Source: Opimibacter sp041746735 (GTDB lineage Bacteria; Bacteroidota; Bacteroidia; Chitinophagales; Saprospiraceae). Taken from it: 64,000 bases of DNA. The notes beneath the pieces were generated by a model. The model did no database searches and was not told where the DNA came from. It worked only from the letters and a program-made list of their open reading frames with translations. The stretch covers positions 1 to 64,000 of the forward strand of contig JBGTGP010000036.1 in assembly GCA_041746735.1 (NCBI GenBank), in the 5' to 3' direction. The translations under genes and the position numbers were made by a program. Position 1 is the stretch's first letter. Every line of letters starts with the position of its first letter. Positions 27,088 through 35,699 of the stretch are shown piece after piece.

Positions 27088-27200
27088 TTTCCGGAAAACT
27101 ATATGGTTTACGAATCATCCAAGGAGGATGTTTTCAACATGAAGATACATTTCACTTTATTAAAGGGGCATGCTCCGTGCGAATCCACAATGATTTTTTT

Positions 27201-27300
27201 GAGGTTGAGAGGTTGGGTGTTTAGTGTTTAGTGTGCCCTCATGGAATAGAGTGATCCAATCCCAGACCCTAACCTCCTAACCTCCTAACCTTCTAACCCT
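27201..27300. repeat. Inverted pair of module D tracts
   Basis: 27201-27235 reads GAGGTTGAGAGGTTGGG... and 27264-27300 reads CTAACCTCCTAACCTCC..., approximately the reverse complement of the first. The words are those of module D at 18785-18840 and 62782-62820. The pair could fold into a long imperfect hairpin between the DoxX and NicO-like genes. Confidence 0.65.
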
Positions 27301-27330
27301 TTCAGGGAGCTACCTGATCCGGGAAAAGAA

Positions 27331-27408
27331 ACTTCCGACCATTTCCGACCATTTCCGATCACTTTCGATCACTCTCGATCACTCTCGATCACTTTCGATC
27401 ACTCTCGG
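27331..27408 (+). repeat. Eight 10-bp tandem repeats abutting a gene stop
   Basis: Units in phase from 27331: ACTTCCGACC, ATTTCCGACC, ATTTCCGATC, ACTTTCGATC, ACTCTCGATC twice, ACTTTCGATC, then a partial unit. The array stops 4 bp before the stop codon (27412) of the reverse-strand NicO-like gene, so it is just downstream of that gene. Period 10 is close to one helical turn. Confidence 0.9.
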
Positions 27409-27411
27409 TTA

Positions 27412-28038
27412 TTAGTGGAAGAAGAGAAACATGATACCGGTGAGTATCAGAATTGCCCCGGAGATCAGGCCGGAGTTGTGCTCCACTTTATGCCAGTCGA
27501 TTTTTTGTAATCCGCGCAAGGCCAGCCAGGCAAATAACGTCATACCGGCTGCGGAGGTTAGGGTATAAATTATCGCTACGAAAATAGTGACCTTCCAGCC
27601 TTCTGTACCTGCAACCAGAAACAAAGCCCCGACTTCCAAACAGGGGGAAAGAAACATGGCCAGAAGCAGTGAACTGATGATCACCCCCAGACTCATCTCT
27701 TTTGTAGTTTTGAGTTTGCGGAGGTGAAAATGCATATGGTGCTGGTGGCGCCAGACAAAGAGCATACCAAGCGCAATAAGAATACCCGCCGCCACATACC
27801 TGAAATAAGGGAGGATATTGTCCAGGGCCATACCCCCCAACGCCAGCAGGAGTCCGATAATCACAGTACTCAGCGAATGGGCCAGGGCCGCCAACATTGT
27901 GATGCCCGCCGTCTTTCGGCCCGACCACCGATATTGCCGGGACAAGGCCACCACAGGAAGCCAGTGATTAGGCAGGATGGCATGCAACACACTGATGACC
28001 AGTACGCTGATAAACAGCTCGAAAGATTCGTGAAACAT
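27412..28038 (-). CDS. NicO/UreH-like membrane metal transporter
   Basis: 208 residues with six likely transmembrane segments. The first helix contains HAILPNHWLP, the counterpart of the metal-binding His motif (HxxxxDH) of NicO/HupE-type nickel-cobalt transporters and UreH-like proteins. A cytoplasmic His-rich loop WRHQHHMHFHLRKLKTT follows at about 96-112, a typical metal-binding feature. A later helix carries SPCLEVGALF. No urease or hydrogenase genes are nearby, so the metal could be nickel, cobalt or another ion. Since the window encodes a B12-dependent enzyme, cobalt is attractive but unproven. Confidence 0.75.
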   Translation of the reverse strand: MFHESFELFISVLVISVLHAILPNHWLPVVALSRQYRWSGRKTAGITMLAALAHSLSTVIIGLLLALGGMALDNILPYFRYVAAGILIALGMLFVWRHQHHMHFHLRKLKTTKEMSLGVIISSLLLAMFLSPCLEVGALFLVAGTEGWKVTIFVAIIYTLTSAAGMTLFAWLALRGLQKIDWHKVEHNSGLISGAILILTGIMFLFFH

Positions 28039-28089
28039 TTGACCGGCAAAGGTAAATCAGTTCGGTCAACTCCGGGTCTTCTGCAATTT

Positions 28090-28677
28090 TTATTGAGGAT
28101 GCAGGGGCCTGCGGATCCGGATACCACTCAGATCAATATGATCCAGGGCCTCCATAGGTTCTCCCTGATAGTAGAAAATTACTTTCTCCATCCACGGGCC
28201 TGTGTAGTTCCGCTGCAACAAACTTTCAGCAAGTACTATCGAAGTATGCTGGCCTCCATACGATCCCTGAAAGTACTGGTACCACGATGGCGATGTCATT
28301 TCACCATCTCTATCTGATGAAGCCGGATCTACCAGATCTATCGAATAGATGACAGTATTATTTTGATCTCTTAATGTGTCGGTGATCCGAATCTCCAGGC
28401 CATCAAAGTAATAGGAGGACAAAGTATCTGCAATCATAGCGGCCTTGTCGAGCACTGATTTGTCGGCCTCGATGGAAATAGTCCTGTCCGGAGAGGGAAT
28501 GAGTTCGGAAATATTTTCCGACTCCATCACGGTATCTTTTGAGGTGTAGATGACGAACGATTCCATTGGAATCTCTACAGGCTTTTCCTGAGGCTTACAT
28601 CCGGAGAGGGTCAGACCTGAGAAAATGACGATCCCCAGGGTTGTCATGGAGAGAGGGTGGAAGGAAATTGGAATCAT
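28090..28677 (-). CDS. Putative lipoprotein of unknown function
   Basis: 195 residues. A hydrophobic N-terminus ends in the lipobox LSGC with the lipidated cysteine at C27. ATG 28647 is a possible later start that would leave only 16 residues before the cysteine. The mature part is acidic, with no cysteine pairs or enzyme motifs (VIYTSKDTVMESENISEL, GSYGGQHTSIVLAESLL). It lies 51 bp upstream of the NicO-like gene on the same strand, probably in the same transcript. Confidence 0.7.
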   Translation of the reverse strand: MIPISFHPLSMTTLGIVIFSGLTLSGCKPQEKPVEIPMESFVIYTSKDTVMESENISELIPSPDRTISIEADKSVLDKAAMIADTLSSYYFDGLEIRITDTLRDQNNTVIYSIDLVDPASSDRDGEMTSPSWYQYFQGSYGGQHTSIVLAESLLQRNYTGPWMEKVIFYYQGEPMEALDHIDLSGIRIRRPLHPQ

Positions 28678-28770
28678 TGGAATAAACTTTACAATACCTG
28701 AAATAAGTGGACGCAGTAACTTGTTTCGAAAGTACTCATTTTCCTAAAAAACAAGATCATCCATCCCCCG

Positions 28771-29151
28771 TTATTCCCCGGCAATACTGGAGCGACCCTT
28801 CCCAATTTCACCCAGATGCGTATGGGCGAACCGATCAGGATATTTCAAGCCATACCCCAACACACGGTCAAAAGCAGCATGACCGAACATTAAAAGACCG
28901 GATAATAAAAGCCATTGATGACCGGTGACGAAACCAGCGACCAACAAGCTAATGGCGATTCCTTTATGATGCAATAGATTGTAGGTCAGGGCCCCGATTC
29001 GCGGATTAAATGCATATCCGGCCATGCCCAGATCCGGGGCAAAAAACAGCAGAACATAAGCCCACCAGGCTAAGGATATATCCAACAGATGAAGCCCATA
29101 GACCGCCCCCAGGAACATAGCTGCTTCTTCAACTATCAACAGATATTTCAT
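28771..29151 (-). CDS. DUF4260 membrane protein
   Basis: 126 residues from ATG 29151; a TTG two codons earlier is possible. Four hydrophobic segments are visible. The phrases FFAPDLGMAGYAFNPRIGA, YNLLHHKG and FDRVLGYGLKYPDRFAHTHLG are the standard landmarks of DUF4260 proteins. The conserved His residues (HHKG, FGHAAFDR, HTHLG) could bind metal, but the function of the family is not known. Confidence 0.88.
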   Translation of the reverse strand: MKYLLIVEEAAMFLGAVYGLHLLDISLAWWAYVLLFFAPDLGMAGYAFNPRIGALTYNLLHHKGIAISLLVAGFVTGHQWLLLSGLLMFGHAAFDRVLGYGLKYPDRFAHTHLGEIGKGRSSIAGE

Positions 29152-29295
29152 GCTCAATATTTTTTAGAGATGCGAAGGTATTGAATACCTCTTCAGCAAC
29201 GAAGGTGTCAATGAAAGAGGGTGAATACTTCATCTCCATTCGAATAGAACCATAGAGGTTCTTCACCTGTTTGTATCTTGTTTTAGAAAACAACA

Positions 29296-30033
29296 ATGCT
29301 TGCTATGACAGAAATAGTATCATCACCACTGCGGGAAAAAGTGGCCTTTATCACCGGAGGTTCCAAAGGTATAGGTCTGGGTATTGCGGAAGCCATGGCC
29401 CGGCAAGGGATGTATGTGGCCGTCACATCCCGTAACGCGGCAGAAGCGAAGGCCACGGCCCGTCATCTGGAGGATCTCGGCGCCGCGGGTGCTTTGGGAC
29501 TCCAATCAGATGTGCGGATTTGGGATCAACAACAAAGAGCTGTGCAGGACGTACTCACCGCCTGGGAAAAATTGGATATCGTAATTGCCAATGCAGGGGT
29601 GGGGCATTTTGCTCCGGTAGATGCGATGACCCATGTACAGTGGCAAGAAATTATCGACACCAATCTAACGGGTGTTTTTTATACGTTACAGGCCACAATT
29701 GAGGCTCTCAAGAAAAGCAAGGGGTATCTGATCACCATAGCCAGTCTGGCCGGCACTAATTTCTTTGTACAAGGTGCTGCCTACAATGCCAGTAAATTTG
29801 GACTTGTAGGTTTTACGCAGGCAGCGATGCTGGACTTACGTCCTTATGGAATCAAAGTCACGACGATCATGCCCGGATCGGTGGCCACCTACTTCAACGG
29901 ACACATCCCGGATGCATCAGATGACTGGAAGATCCAGCCTGAAGATATCGGCCAGATGGTGATCGATCTGCTTCTCATGCATCCCAGGACGCTGCCGAGC
30001 AAAATTGAAGTAAGGCCCAGCCAACCCGGTTAA
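29296..30033 (+). CDS. Short-chain dehydrogenase/reductase
   Basis: 245 residues of the classical SDR type. The cofactor motif TGGSKGIG sits near residues 20-27, NAGVG near 99-103, and the catalytic pair is Y163-NAS-K167 with a serine about 13 residues before. The family binds NAD(H) or NADP(H); an arginine after the glycine motif (VTSRNAAEA) favours NADPH. Substrate unknown. It converges with the carbonic anhydrase gene, with only 15 bp between stops and no terminator seen. Confidence 0.92.
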   Translation: MLAMTEIVSSPLREKVAFITGGSKGIGLGIAEAMARQGMYVAVTSRNAAEAKATARHLEDLGAAGALGLQSDVRIWDQQQRAVQDVLTAWEKLDIVIANAGVGHFAPVDAMTHVQWQEIIDTNLTGVFYTLQATIEALKKSKGYLITIASLAGTNFFVQGAAYNASKFGLVGFTQAAMLDLRPYGIKVTTIMPGSVATYFNGHIPDASDDWKIQPEDIGQMVIDLLLMHPRTLPSKIEVRPSQPG

Positions 30034-30048
30034 GCCTCTTCATTTTCA

Positions 30049-30699
30049 TCAAAGAGTTAACTCCACCTCCAGCCGGTGAACTTTCTCTAATCTGCTGTTG
30101 TCACTAAAATTTAGTTCCAGATCTTTCACGAGCCCATTGTGAAGTGAATAGACCCATCCATGTATCCACAGTTCCTGTCCGTTGGCCCAGGCGCCCTGTA
30201 CGATCGACGTCTTCGCGAGATCGAAGACCTGCTCGACAACATTGAGTTCAACAAAACGGTTGAAGCGTTCGCGAAAAGGTATGATGGCATCCAGTTCATC
30301 TTCATGAAACCGGTAGACATCTTTGATATGACGCAACCAGTTATCGATCAGACCGACAGGCTTGTTGTGCATGGCGGCATGGACACCACCACAGCCATAG
30401 TGACCGCAGACGATGATGTGGCGCACTTTGAGCACATTGACGGCGTAGTCCAGTACGCTCAGCATGCTCATATCCGTGTGAAGGACCATATTGGCGATGT
30501 TACGGTGTACAAAGACTTCACCAGGTTCGGCACCGATGATTTCATTAGCGGGTACCCGGCTGTCGGCACAGCCAATCCACAACACCGGGGGACGTTGTCC
30601 ATCTGCCATATCAGCAAAATAGCCAGGGTCCTTTGCTAGTTTTTCAGCAGCCCATTTTTTATTATTCTCGATGAGGTTGTTATAGTATTTACGTTCCAT
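30049..30699 (-). CDS. Beta-class carbonic anhydrase
   Basis: 216 residues, the normal length for bacterial beta carbonic anhydrase. The zinc ligands are C44, H100 and C103 (CADSRVP and CGHYGCGG), with the D46-R48 dyad intact, so the enzyme should be active. It interconverts CO2 and bicarbonate in the cytoplasm. It starts 31 bp after the SulP transporter stop on the same strand. The pairing suggests that bicarbonate brought in by SulP is used at once, or that the pair keeps cytoplasmic bicarbonate for carboxylases. Confidence 0.95.
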   Translation of the reverse strand: MERKYYNNLIENNKKWAAEKLAKDPGYFADMADGQRPPVLWIGCADSRVPANEIIGAEPGEVFVHRNIANMVLHTDMSMLSVLDYAVNVLKVRHIIVCGHYGCGGVHAAMHNKPVGLIDNWLRHIKDVYRFHEDELDAIIPFRERFNRFVELNVVEQVFDLAKTSIVQGAWANGQELWIHGWVYSLHNGLVKDLELNFSDNSRLEKVHRLEVELTL

Positions 30700-30730
30700 G
30701 TTAAAGTAGTAAGGGATTAAAAATAAAGGA

Positions 30731-32386
30731 TCAGGTATTTGTACTGCCGTTTTTCAGAAGGAATTGTTGAATGGCCTTCAGGCAGGTATCACGATCCTGA
30801 AATATAAATGATTCGTCAACCAGTTTGGGGATAAGCAGGATATTGGACATCATGGCCCTTGGTTGTTTTTGAAGCCCGAGCAAAAACACCTCGATATGCT
30901 GTCGTTCAAGAAAGAGAATAATCTCTTCCAGTGTATAAAGACCGGACTGGTCGATATAAGGGACTTCGGTCATGTCGATCAGTAGAACTTTGCGTTCAGG
31001 TGGCATGAGCCGGCTCAGCTTTTGGAAGTACTCATTGTTTCCAAAAAATAATGGACCGATGATCCGTTTGATACTGACGAGATGACGGATGTTTTCCGGT
31101 GTCCCGTATTCGTCATGCAACGCTTCGTAATCCTTGCCATTGTTGTCAATAGTGGATTCAGATTGTTGCTCGGAAAGGTCGCCCATACGTTTCATAAATA
31201 GGATAGAAGAGATTACCAGACCCGCTGCTACCGCTTGAAGCAGATCTACAAAAACTGTGAGCAGAAGAACGATAACCATCACAACGGCATCCGTGGTGGT
31301 GACCTTCCGGATATGTTTGATCCCACGGGTATCGATGATACCGATGCCGACAGTAATCAGAATCCCGGACAGAACAGCCAGGGGAATTTGAGATGCCAAT
31401 GTACCCAGTCCAAGAAGAACAAACAGGAGAACTAATCCATGGATGATGCCGGAAAGTTTGGTTTTACCCCCGGCCCGAATATTGACCATAGTTCGCATGG
31501 TAGCACCAGCGCCTGGGATACCTCCGATGATAGCTGCTACCATATTGCCAATTCCCTGCCCGGTCAGCTCTTTGTTGGAACGGTGCTGGGTACGGGTGAT
31601 ATTATCTGCCACGACAGAGGTTAGCAGCGAGTCAATCGCGCCTAAAGCAGCAAGGGTCAAAGCGGAAAGGATAATGATAGGAAAGTCTGAAATAGCCGCA
31701 AAAAGCCCCAGATGTAACTTGGGAAGACCGGTCGGAATGTCGCCAATGATTCTCACATCCATTGGAATAAACAAAGGGATGAGGGACCCTATGATCAACG
31801 CTATGAGTGGGCTGGGTACAACCTTGGTGATTTTCGGAAAGGTATAGATGGCGATGATGGCAATAATCGCCAGCAGCAGTGCATGCCAGTTGATATCCTG
31901 CAAAGGTGTGCCTACATTCAGAACGATATCGATGATGGTACCCGGAGATGTATGTCCCAGGGTGGGAAAGATCTGAAGAATGATAATGATCACCCCAATC
32001 CCGGTCATAAAACCGGATACCACGGGATAGGGAATATACCGGATATACCGCCCGACGCCCAGCAATCCCATCCCGATCTGCATAAGACCGGCAAGAAAAA
32101 AGCACAGTAAAATGGCGGGCATTGCAGTCGCGAGGTCACCTTTTATAGCTATGAGAGAGGCTATGACCGTAGCAGCGACAACTGTCATAGGTCCTGTAGG
32201 CCCACTGATCTGGGTATTGGTACCGCCAAAAAGGGCCGCGAATATCCCCAAAGCCATGGCACCATACAATCCAGCAGCTGCCCCTAACCCCGATTGCACA
32301 CCAAATGCCAATGCGAGAGGTAAAGCAACAATCCCGGCAGTAACCCCGCCAAAAATATCTCCCCGGCTAAGTGAAAATCTCTTCAT
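30731..32386 (-). CDS. SulP-family anion transporter with STAS domain (probable bicarbonate transporter)
   Basis: 551 residues from ATG 32386. The frame is open for 87 more residues upstream, but these are not transporter-like, and MKRFSLSRGDIFGGVTAGIV is a typical SulP start. About 12 membrane helices are followed by a C-terminal STAS domain (about 430-540, LLIDMTEVPYIDQSGLYTLE). SulP proteins move sulfate, bicarbonate or other anions with Na+ or H+. The carbonic anhydrase directly downstream argues for bicarbonate, as in known SulP-carbonic anhydrase pairs and BicA-type uptake. Substrate is inference. Confidence 0.92.
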   Translation of the reverse strand: MKRFSLSRGDIFGGVTAGIVALPLALAFGVQSGLGAAAGLYGAMALGIFAALFGGTNTQISGPTGPMTVVAATVIASLIAIKGDLATAMPAILLCFFLAGLMQIGMGLLGVGRYIRYIPYPVVSGFMTGIGVIIIILQIFPTLGHTSPGTIIDIVLNVGTPLQDINWHALLLAIIAIIAIYTFPKITKVVPSPLIALIIGSLIPLFIPMDVRIIGDIPTGLPKLHLGLFAAISDFPIIILSALTLAALGAIDSLLTSVVADNITRTQHRSNKELTGQGIGNMVAAIIGGIPGAGATMRTMVNIRAGGKTKLSGIIHGLVLLFVLLGLGTLASQIPLAVLSGILITVGIGIIDTRGIKHIRKVTTTDAVVMVIVLLLTVFVDLLQAVAAGLVISSILFMKRMGDLSEQQSESTIDNNGKDYEALHDEYGTPENIRHLVSIKRIIGPLFFGNNEYFQKLSRLMPPERKVLLIDMTEVPYIDQSGLYTLEEIILFLERQHIEVFLLGLQKQPRAMMSNILLIPKLVDESFIFQDRDTCLKAIQQFLLKNGSTNT

Positions 32387-32546
32387 ACTCCTAAATGTTA
32401 AACTTGGATAAATAAACCTAACGGCAAAAGCACACTGATCGAATAGTCGCAGATATCGGATTCCCGGTTCCTCCAACTTGCCCGATGACTTGAACCAAAG
32501 GAGCAGATCATGCAAGCAGGCGTCGACCAGTATGTGTATCGAATCT

Positions 32547-32882
32547 TTAGTTCCCTCGTTCTTCGGGAGGAGGGGATATGACTTTTCTGCTGAGCAACAG
32601 GGTGGGGCTTTCAATATAACCAAATCCCCGACCGTCAGCGATGTCATGCATCGCAGACAAATTCAAGGGATGAGGTTGTGCATAGAAGTTGATCGTCTCT
32701 GCCACTTTTTCCTCGATCGGAGTCCCGGTATTGGTATCACCCGTTTGTCCTGAGCCACCAAAGAGCAAATTGTAAATCTGGATATTTTGGGTCGTTGTAT
32801 GTGGATACGTGATCACCGCTGCCGAAAGCAAAACCCCCTGCAACAGCAGCCCCGACAATAGAAATGAAAAGAAAGCACGCAT
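32547..32882 (-). CDS. Small secreted protein of unknown function
   Basis: 111 residues from ATG 32882. It has a clear signal peptide (MRAFFSFLLSGLLLQGVLLS). The rest is short (TYPHTTTQNIQIYNLLFGG ... GYIESPTLLLSRKVI) with no known motif. A good promoter-like pair sits 28-59 bases upstream (32910-32941), which supports this start over the more upstream in-frame ATG at 32912. It is 160 bp upstream of the SulP gene in the same direction; co-transcription is possible but not shown. Confidence 0.6.
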   Translation of the reverse strand: MRAFFSFLLSGLLLQGVLLSAAVITYPHTTTQNIQIYNLLFGGSGQTGDTNTGTPIEEKVAETINFYAQPHPLNLSAMHDIADGRGFGYIESPTLLLSRKVISPPPEERGN

Positions 32883-33288
32883 CACGCAACACTTATTTTG
32901 GCAGTCAGGCAAATTTACAAATTTATCAAGGGAATCTCAACTGGACAATATAACGCTAACAAAATGAGGATGTTAGAGTTGAGCCCTGGCAACAATGGCA
33001 CCTGGCAGGAACCCCATTTGTGACATATACCTTTAGCGCCCGGCCAAATATCATATGAGGATAGACAGGGTTCAACACATAGCCTATATCTTCTCAGGAT
33101 GCTCATTTCCGTGCACGCAGAGCATGTTCGTGTCGTCACAAGTTTGTCAGGCTCGACAAGCACTTCAGTACTTTTTTGATCTGATCCGGATGATATTGAG
33201 TTCAATTGTATTTCCATTTAGTCCTTTTTACTCCCCTTCGGTGAAAAACCTGTGTTTTTATCTATCTTTTGGCCTCAAATCAGAATGG
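32883..33288. other. Divergent intergenic region between 32882 and 33289
   Basis: 406 bp between a reverse and a forward gene. It holds the promoter-like pair at 32910-32941. The forward frame of the next gene is open from 33055, but that stretch (cysteine- and serine-rich, no signal) does not look coding. I see no repeat module and no RNA-like hairpin. Confidence 0.4.
32910..32941 (-). promoter_or_regulatory. Putative Bacteroidota-type promoter for the 111-residue secreted protein
   Basis: On the reverse strand GTTG (32941-32938) is followed after 20 bases by a perfect TAAATTTG (32917-32910). Expected transcription start is about 32904, leaving a leader of about 20 bases before ATG 32882. 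Confidence 0.45.
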
Positions 33289-35556
33289 ATGAACCAGTTT
33301 CGCATAACGCATGAACCAATCCTTGCTTTTCTCTTTCACTTAAGCTGGCTTATTCATTTAAGGGCAGGCACCAAAGCCGCTGTATACTTTTTATCGATCC
33401 TGACCTGGCTGATGCCACCCTTAATGGCCCAAACATGCCGTGATGCCAGCGTAGAGATCAGTGTAGAGGTGGAAGAAAATCCACTTTCTATCACCCTCAA
33501 ATGGCTATCCAATGCAGAAGCTACTCAGTATACCGTGTTTCGTAAAACCCCTGCAGCCACCGTTTGGGGCTTTGCTCTGGAAACACTGTCAGGAGAGACA
33601 ACTTCCTTTACCGATACCAATGTAGAAGCAGGTATGCTGTATGATTATCGGCTGATACGAACGGCCCCTACATTTACAGGGTATGGATATGTACGAAGCG
33701 GAATAGGCGTTGCCGCTACCGAAGATCGCGGCATCCTGATTCTGGTCATCGATGATAGTATAGCGGATACCTTAAGAATGGAAATTGACCGCTTGACAGA
33801 TGATCTGGAGGGCGATGGCTGGAAAGTCGTACGCCAGCGTGTGGCCCGGGATGCCGCTGTGACAGAGGTCAGAGGAGGTATAATAGAAGCCTGGCTGGCT
33901 GATCCCGTTCAAACCAAAGCTGTATTCCTGTTAGGCCATGTACCTGTGCCTTACAGCGGTAGCCTCAATCCGGATGGCCATCCCGATCATTTCGGCGCCT
34001 GGCCGGCCGATGTCTATTACGGAGATATGGATGGTATATGGACAGATGCAACAGTCAATACCACTGAAGCTACCGGTGACCGAAATGACAATGTGCCAGG
34101 CGATGGTAAGTTTGATCAAACCTTGCTGCCCAGCAACGTGGACCTTCAGGTAGGTCGCGTTGATTTTGCCGATATGCCGGCCTTTGCTTTGCCGGAAGAA
34201 GAACTGCTTCGGAATTATCTGGATAAAGATCATGCCTTCCGGCACAAGCATTTCAGCCCGGTAGCCCGGGCCGTGGTGGATGACAATTTTGGATATTTTG
34301 GGGGAGAAGCTTTTGCCGCTAGTGCCTGGAAAAATTTCGCTCCGCTCGTCGGATATTTAAATGTAGAAGCCGGAGATTATTTCGCCACCACCTTTGACAG
34401 CAGTTATCTGTGGTCGTATGGGTGCGGCGGTGGTAGCTATACCAGCGCATCCGGCATAGGCTCTACCTCCAATTTTGCAACGGCCAATCTGCAATCCGTT
34501 TTTACCATGTTGTTTGGTAGTTATTTCGGCGATTGGGACACACAAAATAATTTTCTACGTGCACCCCTGGCACAGGGACGTACGCTGACGAATGCATGGA
34601 GTGGCAGACCGCATTGGATGTTTCATCCGATGGCAATGGGTGAGACCATCGGGTATTGTACATGGTTGTCTCAAAATAATGTCAATACCTATTTTTCAAA
34701 TTATGGAGGACGCTTTGTTCATCCGGCCCTGATGGGAGATCCAAGTCTTCGCCAGGATATCGTGGCACCAGTTTCCAATGTGTCAGTTGTACGTCATGGA
34801 CTGGGCCTAGATATATCCTGGCAATCCTCACCTGACAATGTGTTAGGCCATTATATCTACATGAAGAAGGAGAACGAATCTGCCTATACACGCATTGCTA
34901 CATTGACCGGAACAAGCCCTACAATCTACCATTACGATAATTGCCTGTTGGAAGAAGGGACGCATTCCTTTATGGTCAGAGCATATACCCTTCAACAAAC
35001 GCCCAGTGGCTCGTATTACAATCTAAGTCAGGGAATAAAGGATACATTCTATTTCCAACGTATTGAACCCGTACAGGCCCATGCAGACTGGACCATTGAA
35101 GGCAATGAAGTCATGTTTACCAATCTTTCACTTTATGCAGATTCGTTTCTCTGGATATTTGGTGATGGAACCTTCAGTACAGAGACCCATCCTGTTCATT
35201 CATTCCAGGATGGATATTTTTATGGATTCCTCATCGTTTCGGACTTTTGCACCTCAGATACCTTTTATTTTGAGATCAATATTTTCACCGGGACCAATGT
35301 GGCCGGGGATTCGCCACAGGTGATGGTATCGCCAAATCCGTCCAATGGAAAATTCTATCTCATAGGTACCAGTCCGATTGACCATACCGCTGACGTACAA
35401 CTGTTTTCACCTGCAGGGACTCGTGTATTTAGTTCGGAAAACATCCGTGTGGGTGACGAACTGGATCTGACCCATCTCCCGGTGGGGCTGTATTTTCTTC
35501 AGGTCGTGTTGGACGGGCGACGAAGTGTTCATAGCGTAGTCATTCATCGGGAGTGA
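33289..35556 (+). CDS. Secreted protein with C25-like domain of uncharacterised type and T9SS sorting domain
   Basis: About 755 residues from ATG 33289, ending its signal peptide at LMAQ. A fibronectin III-like domain comes first. The main domain has AVFLLGHVPVPYSG, then GHPDHFGAWPADVYYGD, then LWSYGCGGGSYTSASG and TMLFGSYFGDWD. This resembles the C25 (gingipain-like) fold plan, but the usual catalytic 'GHG' and 'SCxxG' motifs are not in standard form. It may be an inactive or differently armed relative. A PKD-like domain near 600-670 (FGDGTFSTETHPVHSF) and a type A T9SS domain (SPNPSNGKFYLIG) complete it. Whether it cleaves protein is unknown. Confidence 0.75.
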   Translation: MNQFRITHEPILAFLFHLSWLIHLRAGTKAAVYFLSILTWLMPPLMAQTCRDASVEISVEVEENPLSITLKWLSNAEATQYTVFRKTPAATVWGFALETLSGETTSFTDTNVEAGMLYDYRLIRTAPTFTGYGYVRSGIGVAATEDRGILILVIDDSIADTLRMEIDRLTDDLEGDGWKVVRQRVARDAAVTEVRGGIIEAWLADPVQTKAVFLLGHVPVPYSGSLNPDGHPDHFGAWPADVYYGDMDGIWTDATVNTTEATGDRNDNVPGDGKFDQTLLPSNVDLQVGRVDFADMPAFALPEEELLRNYLDKDHAFRHKHFSPVARAVVDDNFGYFGGEAFAASAWKNFAPLVGYLNVEAGDYFATTFDSSYLWSYGCGGGSYTSASGIGSTSNFATANLQSVFTMLFGSYFGDWDTQNNFLRAPLAQGRTLTNAWSGRPHWMFHPMAMGETIGYCTWLSQNNVNTYFSNYGGRFVHPALMGDPSLRQDIVAPVSNVSVVRHGLGLDISWQSSPDNVLGHYIYMKKENESAYTRIATLTGTSPTIYHYDNCLLEEGTHSFMVRAYTLQQTPSGSYYNLSQGIKDTFYFQRIEPVQAHADWTIEGNEVMFTNLSLYADSFLWIFGDGTFSTETHPVHSFQDGYFYGFLIVSDFCTSDTFYFEINIFTGTNVAGDSPQVMVSPNPSNGKFYLIGTSPIDHTADVQLFSPAGTRVFSSENIRVGDELDLTHLPVGLYFLQVVLDGRRSVHSVVIHRE

Positions 35557-35699
35557 TATGTATACTTCCTGCACGCCGGACTAATTAGTATAGGCATGAT
35601 CACGATGAAAGCGCTGCAGGGGTGTTATGCACTTGGGCTTTGCCATTCTGGCGGCTAAGGCTATAGTTTGGCGCGATTTGTGCAGGAAGAAACCGCGCG

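Noticed and set aside
33055..33288. Upstream extension of the C25-like protein
   Set aside because: The extra 78 residues show no signal peptide at their start. ATG 33289 leads into one that ends LMAQ.
35557..35699. GCGCG ... CGCGC inverted repeat before malic enzyme
   Set aside because: The stem is only 5 bp with a loop of about 19 bases, too weak to call a regulatory structure.
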